The notes: a model not told the origin generated them from the letters alone. Shown: positions 12,621-22,138, counted from the stretch's first letter. The stretch: DNA of 42,343 bases from a virus (IMGVR_UViG_3300022707_003685:1-42343), one strand, 5' to 3'. Made by a program: numbers and translations.

Positions 12621-13943
12621 ATGGAAATACAGATCCCCTATGAACCGCGTCCTTTACAACAAGATCTTCATAGAAATGTAAAGCGGTTCAATGTTATAGT
12701 GTGCCATAGGCGGTTTGGCAAAACCATTTGGTCAGTGAATGAGATCATAGCAAAATCTTTAGAGTGTCCTCATAAAAATCCTCAGTACGCTTATATCGCT
12801 CCCACTTACGGGCAAGCAAAGCGTGTGGCTTGGGATATGTTTAAAGATGCAACAGAGTGTTTCAGAAAAGTCAGGACTATCAATGAGGCTGAGCTAAGAA
12901 TTGATATCCAGCTTGATAAAGGCAGGCGCTTAAGATTCTTACTTCTTGGGGCTGAGAACCCTGATTCTTTAAAAGGGCTTTACCTTGACGGGGTAATTCT
13001 TGATGAATATGCCTTAATGTATCCTACGGTTTGGAGTGAGGTGATTAGGCCTACTCTTTCTGATAGGAGAGGCTGGGCTTGTTTTGTTGGTACTCCTAAG
13101 GGCGCGAACCATTTCAAAGATATATACGATGAGGCTATAAGAGAGGGAAACGAAGCTGATTGGTACAGGTGCCTTTATAAAGCAAGTGCAACGGATGTGA
13201 TTCACCCAGAAGAGATAAAAGCGTTAAAGCGTGAGTACACAAATTCTCCTGAATTATACGAACAAGAGTATGAGTGCGATTTTGGCGCAGCTCTTGTTGG
13301 GGCTTATTACGGCAAGCAAATGAAGGACGCTCAGGAGGCTGATCCTTGTAGGATAACTTCCGTTCCTTACGATAGGGGGTTTGCGGTATTCACAGCTTGG
13401 GATTTAGGCATTGATGACCATACGGCTATCTGGTTTTTCCAGTGGGTGGGTAGAGAATTAAGGGCCATTAATTACTATGAGAACAATGACTTCGAGCTTG
13501 ACCATTACGCTAAGTTTATCAAAGATACTGAATACAATTTCCAGTGCCACATCTTGCCTCATGATGCAGCGGCAAGATCTTTAGAAACAGGTATCACTAT
13601 ACAACAAAAACTTTGGGACTTAGGGCTTGGGAGAGCCGTGGTTATGGAAAAGTGTAACCCTGTAAACATGTTAGATGAGGTAAGGCGGCTTCTTTCGATG
13701 TGTTGGTTTGATAAAAATAAAACTGAGCAGGGCAGAAAGTGTCTTGAAAACTATGAAAGAAAATATGACACTAAGACGAAGAGGTTTTCTGGGATGCCTC
13801 TACATAACTGGGCGAGTCATGGGGCTGATGCTTTTAAAACATTTGCACAATACGGTAGAAGGTCCCAAACTGATTCTACATTTAGTATAAATCGGAACTT
13901 GCCGACAACTAGCATAACTGAATACGATATTTTTGGAGGATAG
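12621..13943 (+). CDS. terL: terminase large subunit
   Basis: 440 residues. The ATPase domain has a Walker A variant CHRRFGKT (28-35), Walker B VILDEY (125-130) and a coupling motif VGTPKG (156-161). The RNase H-fold nuclease has candidate metal ligands D261/D265-266 (AWDLGIDD), D315 (LPHDAA) and D403 (SHGADAF). TerL binds TerS at the procapsid portal, pumps DNA in and cuts it. The start lacks a clear Shine-Dalgarno and lies three bases after the previous stop. Confidence 0.95.
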   Translation: MEIQIPYEPRPLQQDLHRNVKRFNVIVCHRRFGKTIWSVNEIIAKSLECPHKNPQYAYIAPTYGQAKRVAWDMFKDATECFRKVRTINEAELRIDIQLDKGRRLRFLLLGAENPDSLKGLYLDGVILDEYALMYPTVWSEVIRPTLSDRRGWACFVGTPKGANHFKDIYDEAIREGNEADWYRCLYKASATDVIHPEEIKALKREYTNSPELYEQEYECDFGAALVGAYYGKQMKDAQEADPCRITSVPYDRGFAVFTAWDLGIDDHTAIWFFQWVGRELRAINYYENNDFELDHYAKFIKDTEYNFQCHILPHDAAARSLETGITIQQKLWDLGLGRAVVMEKCNPVNMLDEVRRLLSMCWFDKNKTEQGRKCLENYERKYDTKTKRFSGMPLHNWASHGADAFKTFAQYGRRSQTDSTFSINRNLPTTSITEYDIFGG

Positions 13944-13944
13944 A

Positions 13945-14262
13945 ATGGGCAGATCACCAAGTGTAAGAAGAAGGTTTGATCCAAGAAGCCAAGGATTTGT
14001 GGATCAACAGAGAAGCAGGATTGAAAGCAGTGAAGTTTTATCTCGGGAAACAAAGGATGAGACCCTAAGAGAACTTGGGGAATTAGGCGGGAGCGGGATT
14101 TTTGGTCAGCGCTTTGAGGCCTCTAATGTTTCAACATTTGTTACAAACAGGCTCCAAGAAGGCGCGAGCGGTAAAAACAAATTATTTGTAGAAAGACAAA
14201 AATCCGAAAGAGTTAGGGAGCTGCTTAAGCAGCGTCCTGGGCAAAGAGGGTTTTTCTCATGA
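13945..14262 (+). CDS. basic hypothetical protein after TerL
   Basis: ATG 13945 follows GGAGG; the upstream ATG at 13933 has no such site. The 105 residues are Arg/Gln-rich (MGRSPSVRRRFDPRSQGFVDQQRSRIESS) and probably partly disordered. Genes of this kind between TerL and portal are common in podoviruses but unnamed. Its stop overlaps the next start (ATGA). Confidence 0.7.
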   Translation: MGRSPSVRRRFDPRSQGFVDQQRSRIESSEVLSRETKDETLRELGELGGSGIFGQRFEASNVSTFVTNRLQEGASGKNKLFVERQKSERVRELLKQRPGQRGFFS

Positions 14263-14417
14263 GTTCAAACAGAGTTCGCTTCACAGATCTTAGGCCTAAG
14301 GGCCCTGTTCGCCAAACAGAAGAAGAAAAGGCAAGCGAGGATTTGCGTAAAAGAATCCAAGAAATTAGGAAAAATCCCGGGCTCTTTAATCGCTTCCAAA
14401 GGCCTACGGGTAAGTAA
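14259..14417 (+). CDS. 52-residue basic protein
   Basis: The ATG at 14259 overlaps the previous TGA (ATGA) and the frame ends at 14417, overlapping the next ATG (TAATG). MSSNRVRFTDLRPKGPVRQTEEEKASEDLRKRIQEIRKNPG... is highly charged and helical. No family. The overlaps at both ends support it as a real gene. Confidence 0.65.
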   Translation: MSSNRVRFTDLRPKGPVRQTEEEKASEDLRKRIQEIRKNPGLFNRFQRPTGK

Positions 14418-14680
14418 TGGGTCGAGGTAAAGGTGGAAAAATAACAATTAGCTTTGGGGATGAAGAAGAACAGCTTTCTGAAGCAGATGCTTTAAAGCAT
14501 GAGATTGCAAATGACGATGTGATAAATGATTTCTTGAGAGACAACTTGTTAAAACAGATTATTAACGGTGGTTCATTGAACGAAGTAAGATCCACCTTTG
14601 CAGAGGCCCAGAAGCTGGGAAACCCTAGATTTGACACAGAACCGTTGATATCTAAGCCTCGTAATTTCATGGAGGGATAA
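14417..14680 (+). CDS. small acidic protein upstream of portal
   Basis: 87 residues with a basic start (MGRGKGGKITISFGDEEEQLSEADALK) and an acidic helical middle. It overlaps the portal start by one base; the GGAGGG inside its end is the portal's ribosome site. Possibly a head-assembly accessory protein; no motif confirms it. Confidence 0.65.
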   Translation: MGRGKGGKITISFGDEEEQLSEADALKHEIANDDVINDFLRDNLLKQIINGGSLNEVRSTFAEAQKLGNPRFDTEPLISKPRNFMEG

Positions 14681-16311
14681 TGGGAAAGCTTTCACCAATC
14701 TTAGTTAAGAAAAGATTAGATAAATTACGTTCTGCCAGATCTTTATGGGAAGACCATTGGAGAGAGATCGCAGATCAAATGCAAATTGGAAGAAACGATA
14801 TCAGGGCTCACTTTTCTCCTGGCACCAAGAGAAACACACATCTTTTAAATAACACAGCCATGATGTCCTCTCAACTTTTAGCTTCAGCCCTTCACTCAGA
14901 GCTTACAAACCCCAACACTCAGTGGTTTGAATTGGTCTTAAGAAAAAACGGCGTGATAGATGATGTTACGGCAAACAAAGACAGTGTGAAGAAATGGCTT
15001 CAAGACGTATCCCAAAGAATGAATGATGTCTTCAACAATTCAAATTTCCAGACTGAGATCCATCAATACTACCTTGATATCACTACTATCTGCACAGCTG
15101 CCTTATTAGTTGAAGAAGATGAAGATTTCGTGGTTAGATTTAGCTCTAAGCACATCAAGACTTTGTATATATCAGAAAACAACAAAGGGATTATAGATGA
15201 AGTTTACAGAGAATGGGAATGGGATGCTCAGACTATAGTTCAAGAGTTTGGGTCAAAGGCAGTCCCTGAGGCTGTGATAAAGTCGTGGAAGGAGGGTGGT
15301 GATAAAAAATTTAAAGTCATTCATGCTGTTTATCCTTCAGTCGTTGATCCTGATGGCAGTGATAATGATTCTTTCTCTCTGCCTTTCATATCTCAACATT
15401 TGGTTGATGACAGTGGTGTCAGTATTGACGAGGTTTTGGTAGAAGGTTTTAATGAAATGCCCTATATCGTTTCTCGCTGGCAGACATATTCAGGTGAAGT
15501 TTACGGCAGGGGGCCTGGGTTCACAGCTCTACCCGAAGCTAGGATTGTAAACAAAATGACTGAGACAATTATCAAAGCGTCTCAAAAAATTGTAGACCCT
15601 CCCTTGCAAGCGCCTGACGATGGTTTTGTTTTACCTCTTAGAACTACTCCTGGGGGATTAAACTTTAAAAGACCAGGAACAGAAGACATTAAGCCTATCT
15701 TTGATAACGTTAGACTTGATATAGGGTTTGAGGCTTTAGAGGCTCATCAAACTAGGATCAAGCAAGCTTTCTTTATTGACCAATTACAGCTTGTTGAAAA
15801 AGATCGTCAGACTGCTACTGAGGTTGTCCAAAGGACTGACGAGAGTAATCGCATTTTATCTCCTCTTTTAGGTAGACAGCACCATGAATTTCTAAGACCA
15901 TTAGTGGATCGAGTTTTTGGAATAATGGAGAGGGCGGGACTTTTCGAAGTTGCTCCCCCTGAATTAGAAGGTGTTGACATTGACGTTCAGTACTCTTCAA
16001 ACATTGCAAGGGCTCAGAGGGGCGCAGAACTTAATGCTATGCTTAAGACCTTAGAGGTTCTATCTCCTCTTGCGGGTGTTAAGCCTGAGGTTTTAGATCA
16101 TATTGATGTTGATGGTTTCGCAAAAGAAGTTATACGAATTATGAATTTCCCTCAAAAAGCTGTGGCAAGTGAAAGAGAAATTAGAGAGATCAGAGCGGGC
16201 AGGGCTGAAGCCCAGGAAGAAATGGTTGAGAGACAACAAGCACAGGATGATGCTGACAAAAATGTGAAGGACGGACAGGCTGCTGCTAGTACGGCACAAG
16301 CTTTAGGATAG
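14680..16311 (+). CDS. portal (head-tail connector), T7 gp8 type
   Basis: 543 residues, the usual size for the podovirus connector (T7 gp8 536). Recognisable segments include LWEDHWREIADQM (residues about 22-34), HLLNNTAMMSSQLLASALHSELTNPNTQWFEL (49-80), GEVYGRGPGFTALPEARIVNKM (270-291) and KDRQTATEVVQRTDE. Twelve copies form the ring at the capsid vertex through which DNA passes and to which the tail-tube proteins attach. The C-terminal 60 residues are Glu/Ala/Gln-rich and helical. Confidence 0.95.
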   Translation: MGKLSPILVKKRLDKLRSARSLWEDHWREIADQMQIGRNDIRAHFSPGTKRNTHLLNNTAMMSSQLLASALHSELTNPNTQWFELVLRKNGVIDDVTANKDSVKKWLQDVSQRMNDVFNNSNFQTEIHQYYLDITTICTAALLVEEDEDFVVRFSSKHIKTLYISENNKGIIDEVYREWEWDAQTIVQEFGSKAVPEAVIKSWKEGGDKKFKVIHAVYPSVVDPDGSDNDSFSLPFISQHLVDDSGVSIDEVLVEGFNEMPYIVSRWQTYSGEVYGRGPGFTALPEARIVNKMTETIIKASQKIVDPPLQAPDDGFVLPLRTTPGGLNFKRPGTEDIKPIFDNVRLDIGFEALEAHQTRIKQAFFIDQLQLVEKDRQTATEVVQRTDESNRILSPLLGRQHHEFLRPLVDRVFGIMERAGLFEVAPPELEGVDIDVQYSSNIARAQRGAELNAMLKTLEVLSPLAGVKPEVLDHIDVDGFAKEVIRIMNFPQKAVASEREIREIRAGRAEAQEEMVERQQAQDDADKNVKDGQAAASTAQALG

Positions 16312-16313
16312 AA

Positions 16314-16472
16314 ATGAATTTAGCAACTTCAATGTCTATATTTAGAAGTAGACCCACCCCAAAGAGAAAAGAACTATTTGGCTCTAAGCTGGGGATGAAA
16401 GTTAAAGCCAAAGCCAAAAGAAGAGCAATGAACAAAATTTCTAGAAAATCTAGGAAAGCAAGCAGGCCTTAA
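16314..16472 (+). CDS. 52-residue highly basic protein
   Basis: ATG 16314 lies two bases after the portal stop. The product (MNLATSMSIFRSRPTPKRKELFGSKLGMKVKAKAKRRAMNKISRKSRKASRP) is about 40% Lys plus Arg, suggesting nucleic-acid binding or a small head protein. It fits exactly between portal and the Bbp19-like gene. No family known. Confidence 0.6.
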   Translation: MNLATSMSIFRSRPTPKRKELFGSKLGMKVKAKAKRRAMNKISRKSRKASRP

Positions 16473-16474
16473 AG

Positions 16475-16789
16475 ATGGATAAAAAAAGCCCAAGAGATAA
16501 GCAATCAGAGATTATGCTTAAAAGTATTCGTGATTACAAAGACACCTTTGAAACCAGTTGCGGGGAGAAGGTTTTGCTTGATTTGATGAAAGTGGGAAAA
16601 ATGACGGGGCAGTCTTTCGTCCCAGGCGATCCTCACCAAACTTCTTTCAACGAAGGCTCTCGTTGGATTGTAGGGCATATTTTAACTCAGCTTAAAAAAG
16701 ATGAACATGACTTAATTAAAATGATCGAAAAAGGAGAAGAAAATGCCAGAAGCAATAGAGATTACCTCGCCGTCACCGACGCCATCTAA
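16475..16789 (+). CDS. Bbp19-like phage protein
   Basis: 104 residues with GEKVLLDLMKVGKMTGQSFVPGDPHQTSFNEGSRWIVGHILTQL (about 30-73), matching the Bbp19-like pattern named after Bordetella phage BPP-1. It usually lies between portal and scaffold, as here. Its role is not well defined; it is probably structural or assembly-related. Its end overlaps the scaffold gene by 47 bases. Confidence 0.8.
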   Translation: MDKKSPRDKQSEIMLKSIRDYKDTFETSCGEKVLLDLMKVGKMTGQSFVPGDPHQTSFNEGSRWIVGHILTQLKKDEHDLIKMIEKGEENARSNRDYLAVTDAI

Positions 16790-17627
16790 TGACCCCTTAA
16801 TGACTAAACCACCGGTAGACCCGCCTGCGGCACCACCCCCTGGCGAGCCTGCTCCTGTTGAATACACAGGCCCTGAGTGGCTTAAAGGACTTGATGATGT
16901 AGACCTTAAGGGTTCGGAATCATTGAAGAAATTCCATGATGTGGCCTCTTTGGCTAAAAGCTACACTCACTTAGAAAAAACCATGGGTAAAGACAAGATC
17001 ACAATTCTAGATAAACACGCTTCAAAAGAGGATTGGGACGAGGTTTATAAAAAACTTGGAAAACCTGATAGTGTTGAGGGGTATGATTTAAAAATCAACA
17101 CTGATGTAATTCTAGAAGATGAAGTGCCTGCCTTAAAAAAACTCGTTGCAGATTCAGGACTTTTGCCAGACCAGGCCCAAAAGCTTATTGATAATTACCA
17201 AAATTATGTATTAGACCAGGTGAAAAATCTTGACGCTACAACGGCTGCAAAACTCACTGAAGACAGAGACATTTTAAAAAAGGAGTGGGGTGATGCTTTT
17301 CAAAGAAAGAGTAATGAAGCCCAAGCCGCCTTTGATGCTGTGTGTGATGATGCTGACTGGAAGTACATCGAGGAGAAGGGTTTAAATAACGATCCAAAGT
17401 TCGTGAAGCTTTTCTCAAAACTCCATGACAAGTTCATGGGCGAAGGTCAGATCAAAGAAGGGGGACATGTTCAAAATACTTTTACTCCTGCCGAGGCTCA
17501 ACAAAGAATTAATAATATCCAGGGCGATAAGGAACATCCATACCACAAGAAGGAACATCCAAACCACAAGGCTGCGGTTGAGGAAGTGCAAAAGTTTTTC
17601 GCACAACTTTCGTCCGAAAACCCTTGA
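16743..17627 (+). CDS. scaffold protein
   Basis: 294 acidic residues with a Pro-rich start (PSPTPSNDPLMTKPPVDPPAAPPPGEP), then the typical EWLKGLDD...SLAKSYTHLEKTMGKDKI...YKKLGKPDSVEGYDL block (about 43-108) and a helical, lysine-rich C-terminus. Scaffold proteins guide capsid assembly and leave before packaging. Two 21-base tandem units near the end encode KEHPYHK-KEHPNHK. GGAGAAG precedes ATG 16743. It immediately precedes the capsid gene. Confidence 0.9.
   Translation: MPEAIEITSPSPTPSNDPLMTKPPVDPPAAPPPGEPAPVEYTGPEWLKGLDDVDLKGSESLKKFHDVASLAKSYTHLEKTMGKDKITILDKHASKEDWDEVYKKLGKPDSVEGYDLKINTDVILEDEVPALKKLVADSGLLPDQAQKLIDNYQNYVLDQVKNLDATTAAKLTEDRDILKKEWGDAFQRKSNEAQAAFDAVCDDADWKYIEEKGLNNDPKFVKLFSKLHDKFMGEGQIKEGGHVQNTFTPAEAQQRINNIQGDKEHPYHKKEHPNHKAAVEEVQKFFAQLSSENP
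17529..17570 (+). repeat. 21-bp tandem duplication in scaffold gene
   Basis: Two adjacent 21-base units (17529-17549, 17550-17570) differ at one base and encode KEHPYHK and KEHPNHK, a His/Lys-rich insert in the C-terminal region. Confidence 0.9.
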
Positions 17628-17788
17628 CTTCACTGTAGGGCTTGCCGACCATTACATAAGGACAATTTGCAAGCCTTGCAGACCCTAGTGGCGTCATAGT
17701 CGCTGAACCTCACTTAGTTTGAGACAATTCATTTATAGGCAAAAAGATTGTTTATTAATAATTGTTTTACAGACAGTGAGGTATTTAT
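17628..17788 (+). promoter_or_regulatory. structured leader of the capsid gene
   Basis: 161 bases without a gene. GGCTTGC (17639-17645) pairs with GCAAGCC (17669-17675). ACCTCACT (17707-17714) pairs perfectly with AGTGAGGT (17775-17782), which contains the capsid Shine-Dalgarno GAGG. AGACAAT (starting about 17722) and ATTGTTT add an inner stem. This looks like translational control or processing of capsid mRNA. Confidence 0.6.
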
Positions 17789-18730
17789 ATGTCTACCGAA
17801 ATTACTACGGCCTTTGTAAAGCAGTTTTCCTCTAATATATTCCATTTAAGCCAACAAAAAGGTTCACGCCTTCAGGGTATTGTGCGAAATGAAATGCAAC
17901 GAGGTGAATCTGCTTTCTATGATCGAATTGGAAAAGTGACTGCGACAGTGAGTTCTGCACGTCACGCAGATACAGTATTAACAGACACCCCACACTCAAG
18001 ACGTAGGGTGACAATGGCAACATACCGTCACGCGGATATGGTCGATAATGCGGATAAGCTTCGTATGTTGATTGATCCAACAAGTGATTATGTTCAAGCC
18101 TTTTTGTGGGCCTTTGGGCGAGCAAAAGATGATGTCATTATCCTTGAAGCTTTGGGAGATGCTTTTGGAGGAAAGTCTGGGGGAACAACTGTTGTTCATC
18201 CTGACTCTCAAAAATTAGTTTCTGTCGCCACAAGTGCTGGGGCCAACCTAAACGTTCAAGCCTTACGCAGAGCTAAGCAAAAACTTGACGAAGCCGATGT
18301 TGACGAATCAATTCCTCGTCACATTGTTGCAGCAGCATCTCAGATGGAAAGTTTACTTTCTGAGACTGAAGTAACAAGTCATGATTTTAACTCTGTAAGA
18401 GCTTTGGTATCTGGACAAATTGACAGCTTTTTAGGCTTTAAATTTGTTAGATCTCAACAATTAAATGTTGATTCTTCTGGGGAAGATTTCGACACAACTA
18501 CTGGGGAGTTCAACCCTGGCGGTGGCGGCGGGACTCTTGATTCCAACTATCGTCGAGTGATTGCTTGGGCTCAAGATGGGATTCTCCTTTCCGTTGGAAT
18601 GGATATCAAATCAAGAGTTGGCGAACGAGCCGATAAAAACTACGGGGTGCAAGTGTTCTCCGAAATGGATATCGGGGCCACTCGAATGGAAGAAGAAAAA
18701 GTTGTTGAAATTTTATGTAAAGAAAACTAG
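17789..18730 (+). CDS. major capsid protein
   Basis: 313 residues (MSTEITTAFVKQFSSNIFHLSQQKGSRLQGIVRNE...). The order TSARHADT-VLTDTPHSRRRVTMATYRHADMVDNADKLRMLIDPTSDYVQAFLWAFGRAKDDVIILEAL and the late GMDIKSRVGERADKNYGVQVFSEMDIGATRMEEEKVVEI fit the Phage_capsid_2 type of HK97-fold capsid proteins. It forms the icosahedral head. It sits directly after scaffold, and its ribosome site (GTGAGGT) is part of a long-range helix in the leader. Confidence 0.9.
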   Translation: MSTEITTAFVKQFSSNIFHLSQQKGSRLQGIVRNEMQRGESAFYDRIGKVTATVSSARHADTVLTDTPHSRRRVTMATYRHADMVDNADKLRMLIDPTSDYVQAFLWAFGRAKDDVIILEALGDAFGGKSGGTTVVHPDSQKLVSVATSAGANLNVQALRRAKQKLDEADVDESIPRHIVAAASQMESLLSETEVTSHDFNSVRALVSGQIDSFLGFKFVRSQQLNVDSSGEDFDTTTGEFNPGGGGGTLDSNYRRVIAWAQDGILLSVGMDIKSRVGERADKNYGVQVFSEMDIGATRMEEEKVVEILCKEN

Positions 18731-18745
18731 GCCTGGAGGTAACTA

Positions 18746-19213
18746 ATGGCTACATTATTTGGCGTAGAAGCCACAAAAATTCTTAACCAGCAGCCTACGG
18801 AACCTGTAGATGTTGGGACTATAGGCGGTGTAATGCGTATGCATTACGATAAGTTTAATCTTAGCGCTGATTTATCTACTAACGACATCATCAAGATGAA
18901 TGACTTACTCCCAAAAGGAGCCCGAGTTATTGATGCGATGGTAAAGTATTCTGATCTTGATGCCTCTGGCGGAACAATCGACTTTGGCTGGGCAGTGAGT
19001 TCAGTTAGCGGTGAAGCCGCTGATGAGAATGGTTTTATTGAGGCCGCAGATGTAACTTCTGCTGATACTATTAAAGCTTCTGATAACCAGGCAAACGCTG
19101 CTGGAATCGGTAAAAAGTTTACTGAATCAGTCCAACCACAGATTAAAATTGAAGGTGACACTGATGCCACAAGTGGCAGCATTGAAACTTTCATTTGGTA
19201 TGTGATGGATTAA
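18746..19213 (+). CDS. putative head decoration protein
   Basis: GGAGGT precedes ATG 18746. The 155 residues are beta-rich and acidic (GTIGGVMRMHYDKFNLSADLSTNDIIKMNDLLPKGARVIDAMVKYSDLDASGGTIDFGW...). The 'kGArVidamvkysdl..gtidvGw' strand pattern is common in small proteins encoded just after podovirus capsid genes, thought to be decoration or head-associated proteins. Assignment rests on pattern and position. Confidence 0.7.
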   Translation: MATLFGVEATKILNQQPTEPVDVGTIGGVMRMHYDKFNLSADLSTNDIIKMNDLLPKGARVIDAMVKYSDLDASGGTIDFGWAVSSVSGEAADENGFIEAADVTSADTIKASDNQANAAGIGKKFTESVQPQIKIEGDTDATSGSIETFIWYVMD

Positions 19214-19807
19214 ATGGCAAGTTCATCTGTTGAGATAGTTAATTCAGCTTTGAATAAGTTAGGGGAGGACACAATCTCTTCCCTAACTGACGACAGCAAA
19301 CAGGCAATATTAGCCAATCAACAGTACGAGCCTATCAGAAAAGAGTTATTAAGATCCCATCCTTGGAATTTTGCGATTTCAAGGGTGGAACTCGCTCAGA
19401 CTTCAAACACTCCTGCGTTTGAGTTTGATAATGAATTTTTAATTCCGTCAGATGTTTTAAGAATTTTAGGTGTTGAGAATCCTTCAAGAGGCAAGTTTGT
19501 TATCGAGCACAACGCAACTGATAACACAAAAGTACTTCTTACAAATGATTCTCCCATTAAGATAAAGTATTTAAAAGATGTGACAGATGTTACGAAATTT
19601 GACCCCAATTTCTCAGAGGTTTTCTCAGCTAGATTAGCGGCAGAGTTTGCTTTAAATCTAACTGGCAAGATGAGCATCATGGAAAAGATGTTCAATCTTT
19701 ACGAGCGGCTCCTTAGCAGCGCCAGAAGTTACGATGCACAAGAGGGAACTCCTGAAATCGTTGAGACAGAGGGACAAGTTGATTCTTGGCTTGACCAGAG
19801 GTTTTAG
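19214..19807 (+). CDS. tail tubular protein A (T7 gp11 type)
   Basis: 197 residues with the diagnostic start SSVEIVNSALNKLGEDTISSLTDDSKQAILANQQYEPIRKELLRSHPWNFAISRVELAQ. It forms the ring joining portal to the rest of the tail. Length matches T7 gp11 (196). It is followed immediately by tail tubular protein B. Confidence 0.93.
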   Translation: MASSSVEIVNSALNKLGEDTISSLTDDSKQAILANQQYEPIRKELLRSHPWNFAISRVELAQTSNTPAFEFDNEFLIPSDVLRILGVENPSRGKFVIEHNATDNTKVLLTNDSPIKIKYLKDVTDVTKFDPNFSEVFSARLAAEFALNLTGKMSIMEKMFNLYERLLSSARSYDAQEGTPEIVETEGQVDSWLDQRF

Positions 19808-22138
19808 ATGCCAAAATTTAACATCATTAAGAATAACTTTCTTAAGGGTGAGTATTCCCCCCGGTCTAAAGGCCGTACTGACATAGAGGAATATTTCCAA
19901 GGTGCGGCTGAGATGACTAATGTCTTTGGTCATGTTTCAGGCGGGGCGTTTAAAAGGCGTGGCAGTATTTTTGTAACAGACCAAAGAGAAATATCTACCA
20001 ACGGGGTCCCCGGATCTGATTCTGATATTGACAGTAAGCTAAGAATATTTGCCTTTCCTACAACTGATGGCAGAAGGCAGTTTATACAAATAAAGATAAA
20101 TGATGATGCGAACCCTTGGGGGAATATTTGTATATCTATTGAAAATTCTATTGGAGATATTTCCACTACAGTCTCACCATCATCAACTTCTTCAGATCTT
20201 TTCTTTAATAAAAGTTCAGCCTCAGACTTTGCCTCTGAAATTGACATCAATCCTTGGGGGAGGATTACTGATGATGACAGATTAAGAAGTTTAGTTTTAA
20301 CAAGGATAGGGGATATTTTATGGTTTTCCGGCAAAGAAGTTCCTTTGTTTTGGATAAAAAGTGATGACGGGGTTTACACATGCGGAAGCTACCTAACACC
20401 TCCTGATGGGTTTATTACAAATATTTGGGAGTCTACTCCTTTTAGACTAAACATTGTAACTGATGATACACTGGCAAATGATGTGAACCCTGGAGTGGCC
20501 GGAGGGGCTGTAACAATCACTGAAACAAATAATGCGAACAGAACAATAGGATCAACTGATCAAAGAATTTTAAGGTTTAACGGTGGGGCTGTAATTCTAA
20601 CCAGTGTTTTTTCAGGAGGGACTGCGAGTGCAATTATTCTTGACCCCTTTTCAGCATCATCAGCTACAGCTTCTTGGGAATATTCTTCTTGGGGGGGGGT
20701 TGATGGGTCTGGGTCATACCCAACGGCTCTAGGTTTTCATGAGCAAAGATTGTATACAGGCGGCACCACATCTGAGCCTAATAAAATCTACGCCTCAGAG
20801 ACGGGCGATATCACTCAATTTGCCTTAGCTCTTGGTGGGTCAATCGTTGCGACCTCTCCCTTCGGAATTGCATTGTCTTCAACTGATCTTGAAACTATAA
20901 AGTGGTTTTCCTCAGGCACTAGTTTATTTGTTGGGACTGATAAATCAGAATATAGACTTTTTGGCCCTGACCCTCAGGAAGCTTTCTCTGCTTTAAATGT
21001 ATCAGCGATTAGAGAAACCCAGACTGGTTCAAGCGATCTTTCTATTTCAGTTAGGATTGATAACTCTCTTTATTTTGTAGATGCGAGTGCTGTAAAGATA
21101 AGAGAATATGTGTTTAATGAAAATGAAAACGCTTTCAGGTCAAACAATGTTATGCGGTTTGCGGATCATATGACTAAAAAAAGCTTTACAGCGAGGCTTT
21201 CTGACTTAACCGAAATAGAATTTAGCTTAGCAAGATTTAGGGAAGTCTCTCAAATAAATGAAATGTACTATTCAAACACAGAGGATCTGCTTTTCCTAAA
21301 AGATGTTTACGCAGGCCTCACGGTGGTGGCTGTTGATCGGGAGTCAGCTCTTTTTTGCCCAACCACTTTAAAACTGTCAGGCTCACTTGATGACAACGAT
21401 TTCCCAAAAATTCACTCAATTTGCATTCTTCCTAGAAACCCTGGCTATTCTCCTGTTGGGGATCAGTTATATATGGTTGTTGAAAGGACCATAAATTCAT
21501 CTCAGAAATTTACAATTGAAAAGATATTTCTTTCACAATTCGCTCAAGAGGATTTAAACCCTGAATTTTCATCTGGCTTATCCTCAGGCCCGCCTGATTT
21601 ACCTGTTTATGTAGACGGGGCAGTTTTACGCGTTGGTTCGGGCACCCCTACAACTACACTCTCAGGGCTTGATCATTTAGAAGGTGAGGTTTTAGACATT
21701 TTAGCTGACGGGATTTTTGTTGGTCAGAAGACAGTAAGTTCTGGGTCTATTACTCTTGATACTGCTGCCACTATAATTATCGCAGGGCTCCCGATGACTG
21801 CAACAATTCAGACCTTACGTCTTGACGCTGGTTCAGCCTTTGGTGCAGCTGGCAGGGATGGCACTTCTCAGAGGGCTATTAAAAGAATTGATGAAGTGAT
21901 GCTCAGGGTTTCAGATACAGTTCATTTAAATATTGGTGAGAGACTTGATAACATGCAGGAGATTAATTTCAGAGATCCAGGGGCTAATCCTGGCGATCCG
22001 ATAGCTTTATTCACAGGTGACAAGTTAGTAAAACCAAGGAATACTTGGAACAGAGATCAAAAGTTATTTATCACAAGCACAAAGCCTTACCCTATGTTTT
22101 TAGCAGCTTTGATATTCCGAGGTGAAACTAATGATTAA
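19808..22138 (+). CDS. tail tubular protein B (T7 gp12 type)
   Basis: 776 residues, close to T7 gp12 (794). Typical segments are NNFLKGEYSPRSKGRTDIEEYFQGAAEMTNVFGHVSGGAFKRRGSIFV (about 8-55), YPTALGFHEQRLYTGGT and SSGTSLFVGTDKSEYRLFG. Six copies form the nozzle below gp11. It starts without a gap after tail tubular protein A and overlaps the next gene by eight bases. Confidence 0.93.
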   Translation: MPKFNIIKNNFLKGEYSPRSKGRTDIEEYFQGAAEMTNVFGHVSGGAFKRRGSIFVTDQREISTNGVPGSDSDIDSKLRIFAFPTTDGRRQFIQIKINDDANPWGNICISIENSIGDISTTVSPSSTSSDLFFNKSSASDFASEIDINPWGRITDDDRLRSLVLTRIGDILWFSGKEVPLFWIKSDDGVYTCGSYLTPPDGFITNIWESTPFRLNIVTDDTLANDVNPGVAGGAVTITETNNANRTIGSTDQRILRFNGGAVILTSVFSGGTASAIILDPFSASSATASWEYSSWGGVDGSGSYPTALGFHEQRLYTGGTTSEPNKIYASETGDITQFALALGGSIVATSPFGIALSSTDLETIKWFSSGTSLFVGTDKSEYRLFGPDPQEAFSALNVSAIRETQTGSSDLSISVRIDNSLYFVDASAVKIREYVFNENENAFRSNNVMRFADHMTKKSFTARLSDLTEIEFSLARFREVSQINEMYYSNTEDLLFLKDVYAGLTVVAVDRESALFCPTTLKLSGSLDDNDFPKIHSICILPRNPGYSPVGDQLYMVVERTINSSQKFTIEKIFLSQFAQEDLNPEFSSGLSSGPPDLPVYVDGAVLRVGSGTPTTTLSGLDHLEGEVLDILADGIFVGQKTVSSGSITLDTAATIIIAGLPMTATIQTLRLDAGSAFGAAGRDGTSQRAIKRIDEVMLRVSDTVHLNIGERLDNMQEINFRDPGANPGDPIALFTGDKLVKPRNTWNRDQKLFITSTKPYPMFLAALIFRGETND

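Noticed and set aside
17639-17675. Terminator between scaffold and capsid
   Set aside because: The GGCTTGC/GCAAGCC hairpin is not followed by a T tract, so it is listed as part of the capsid leader.
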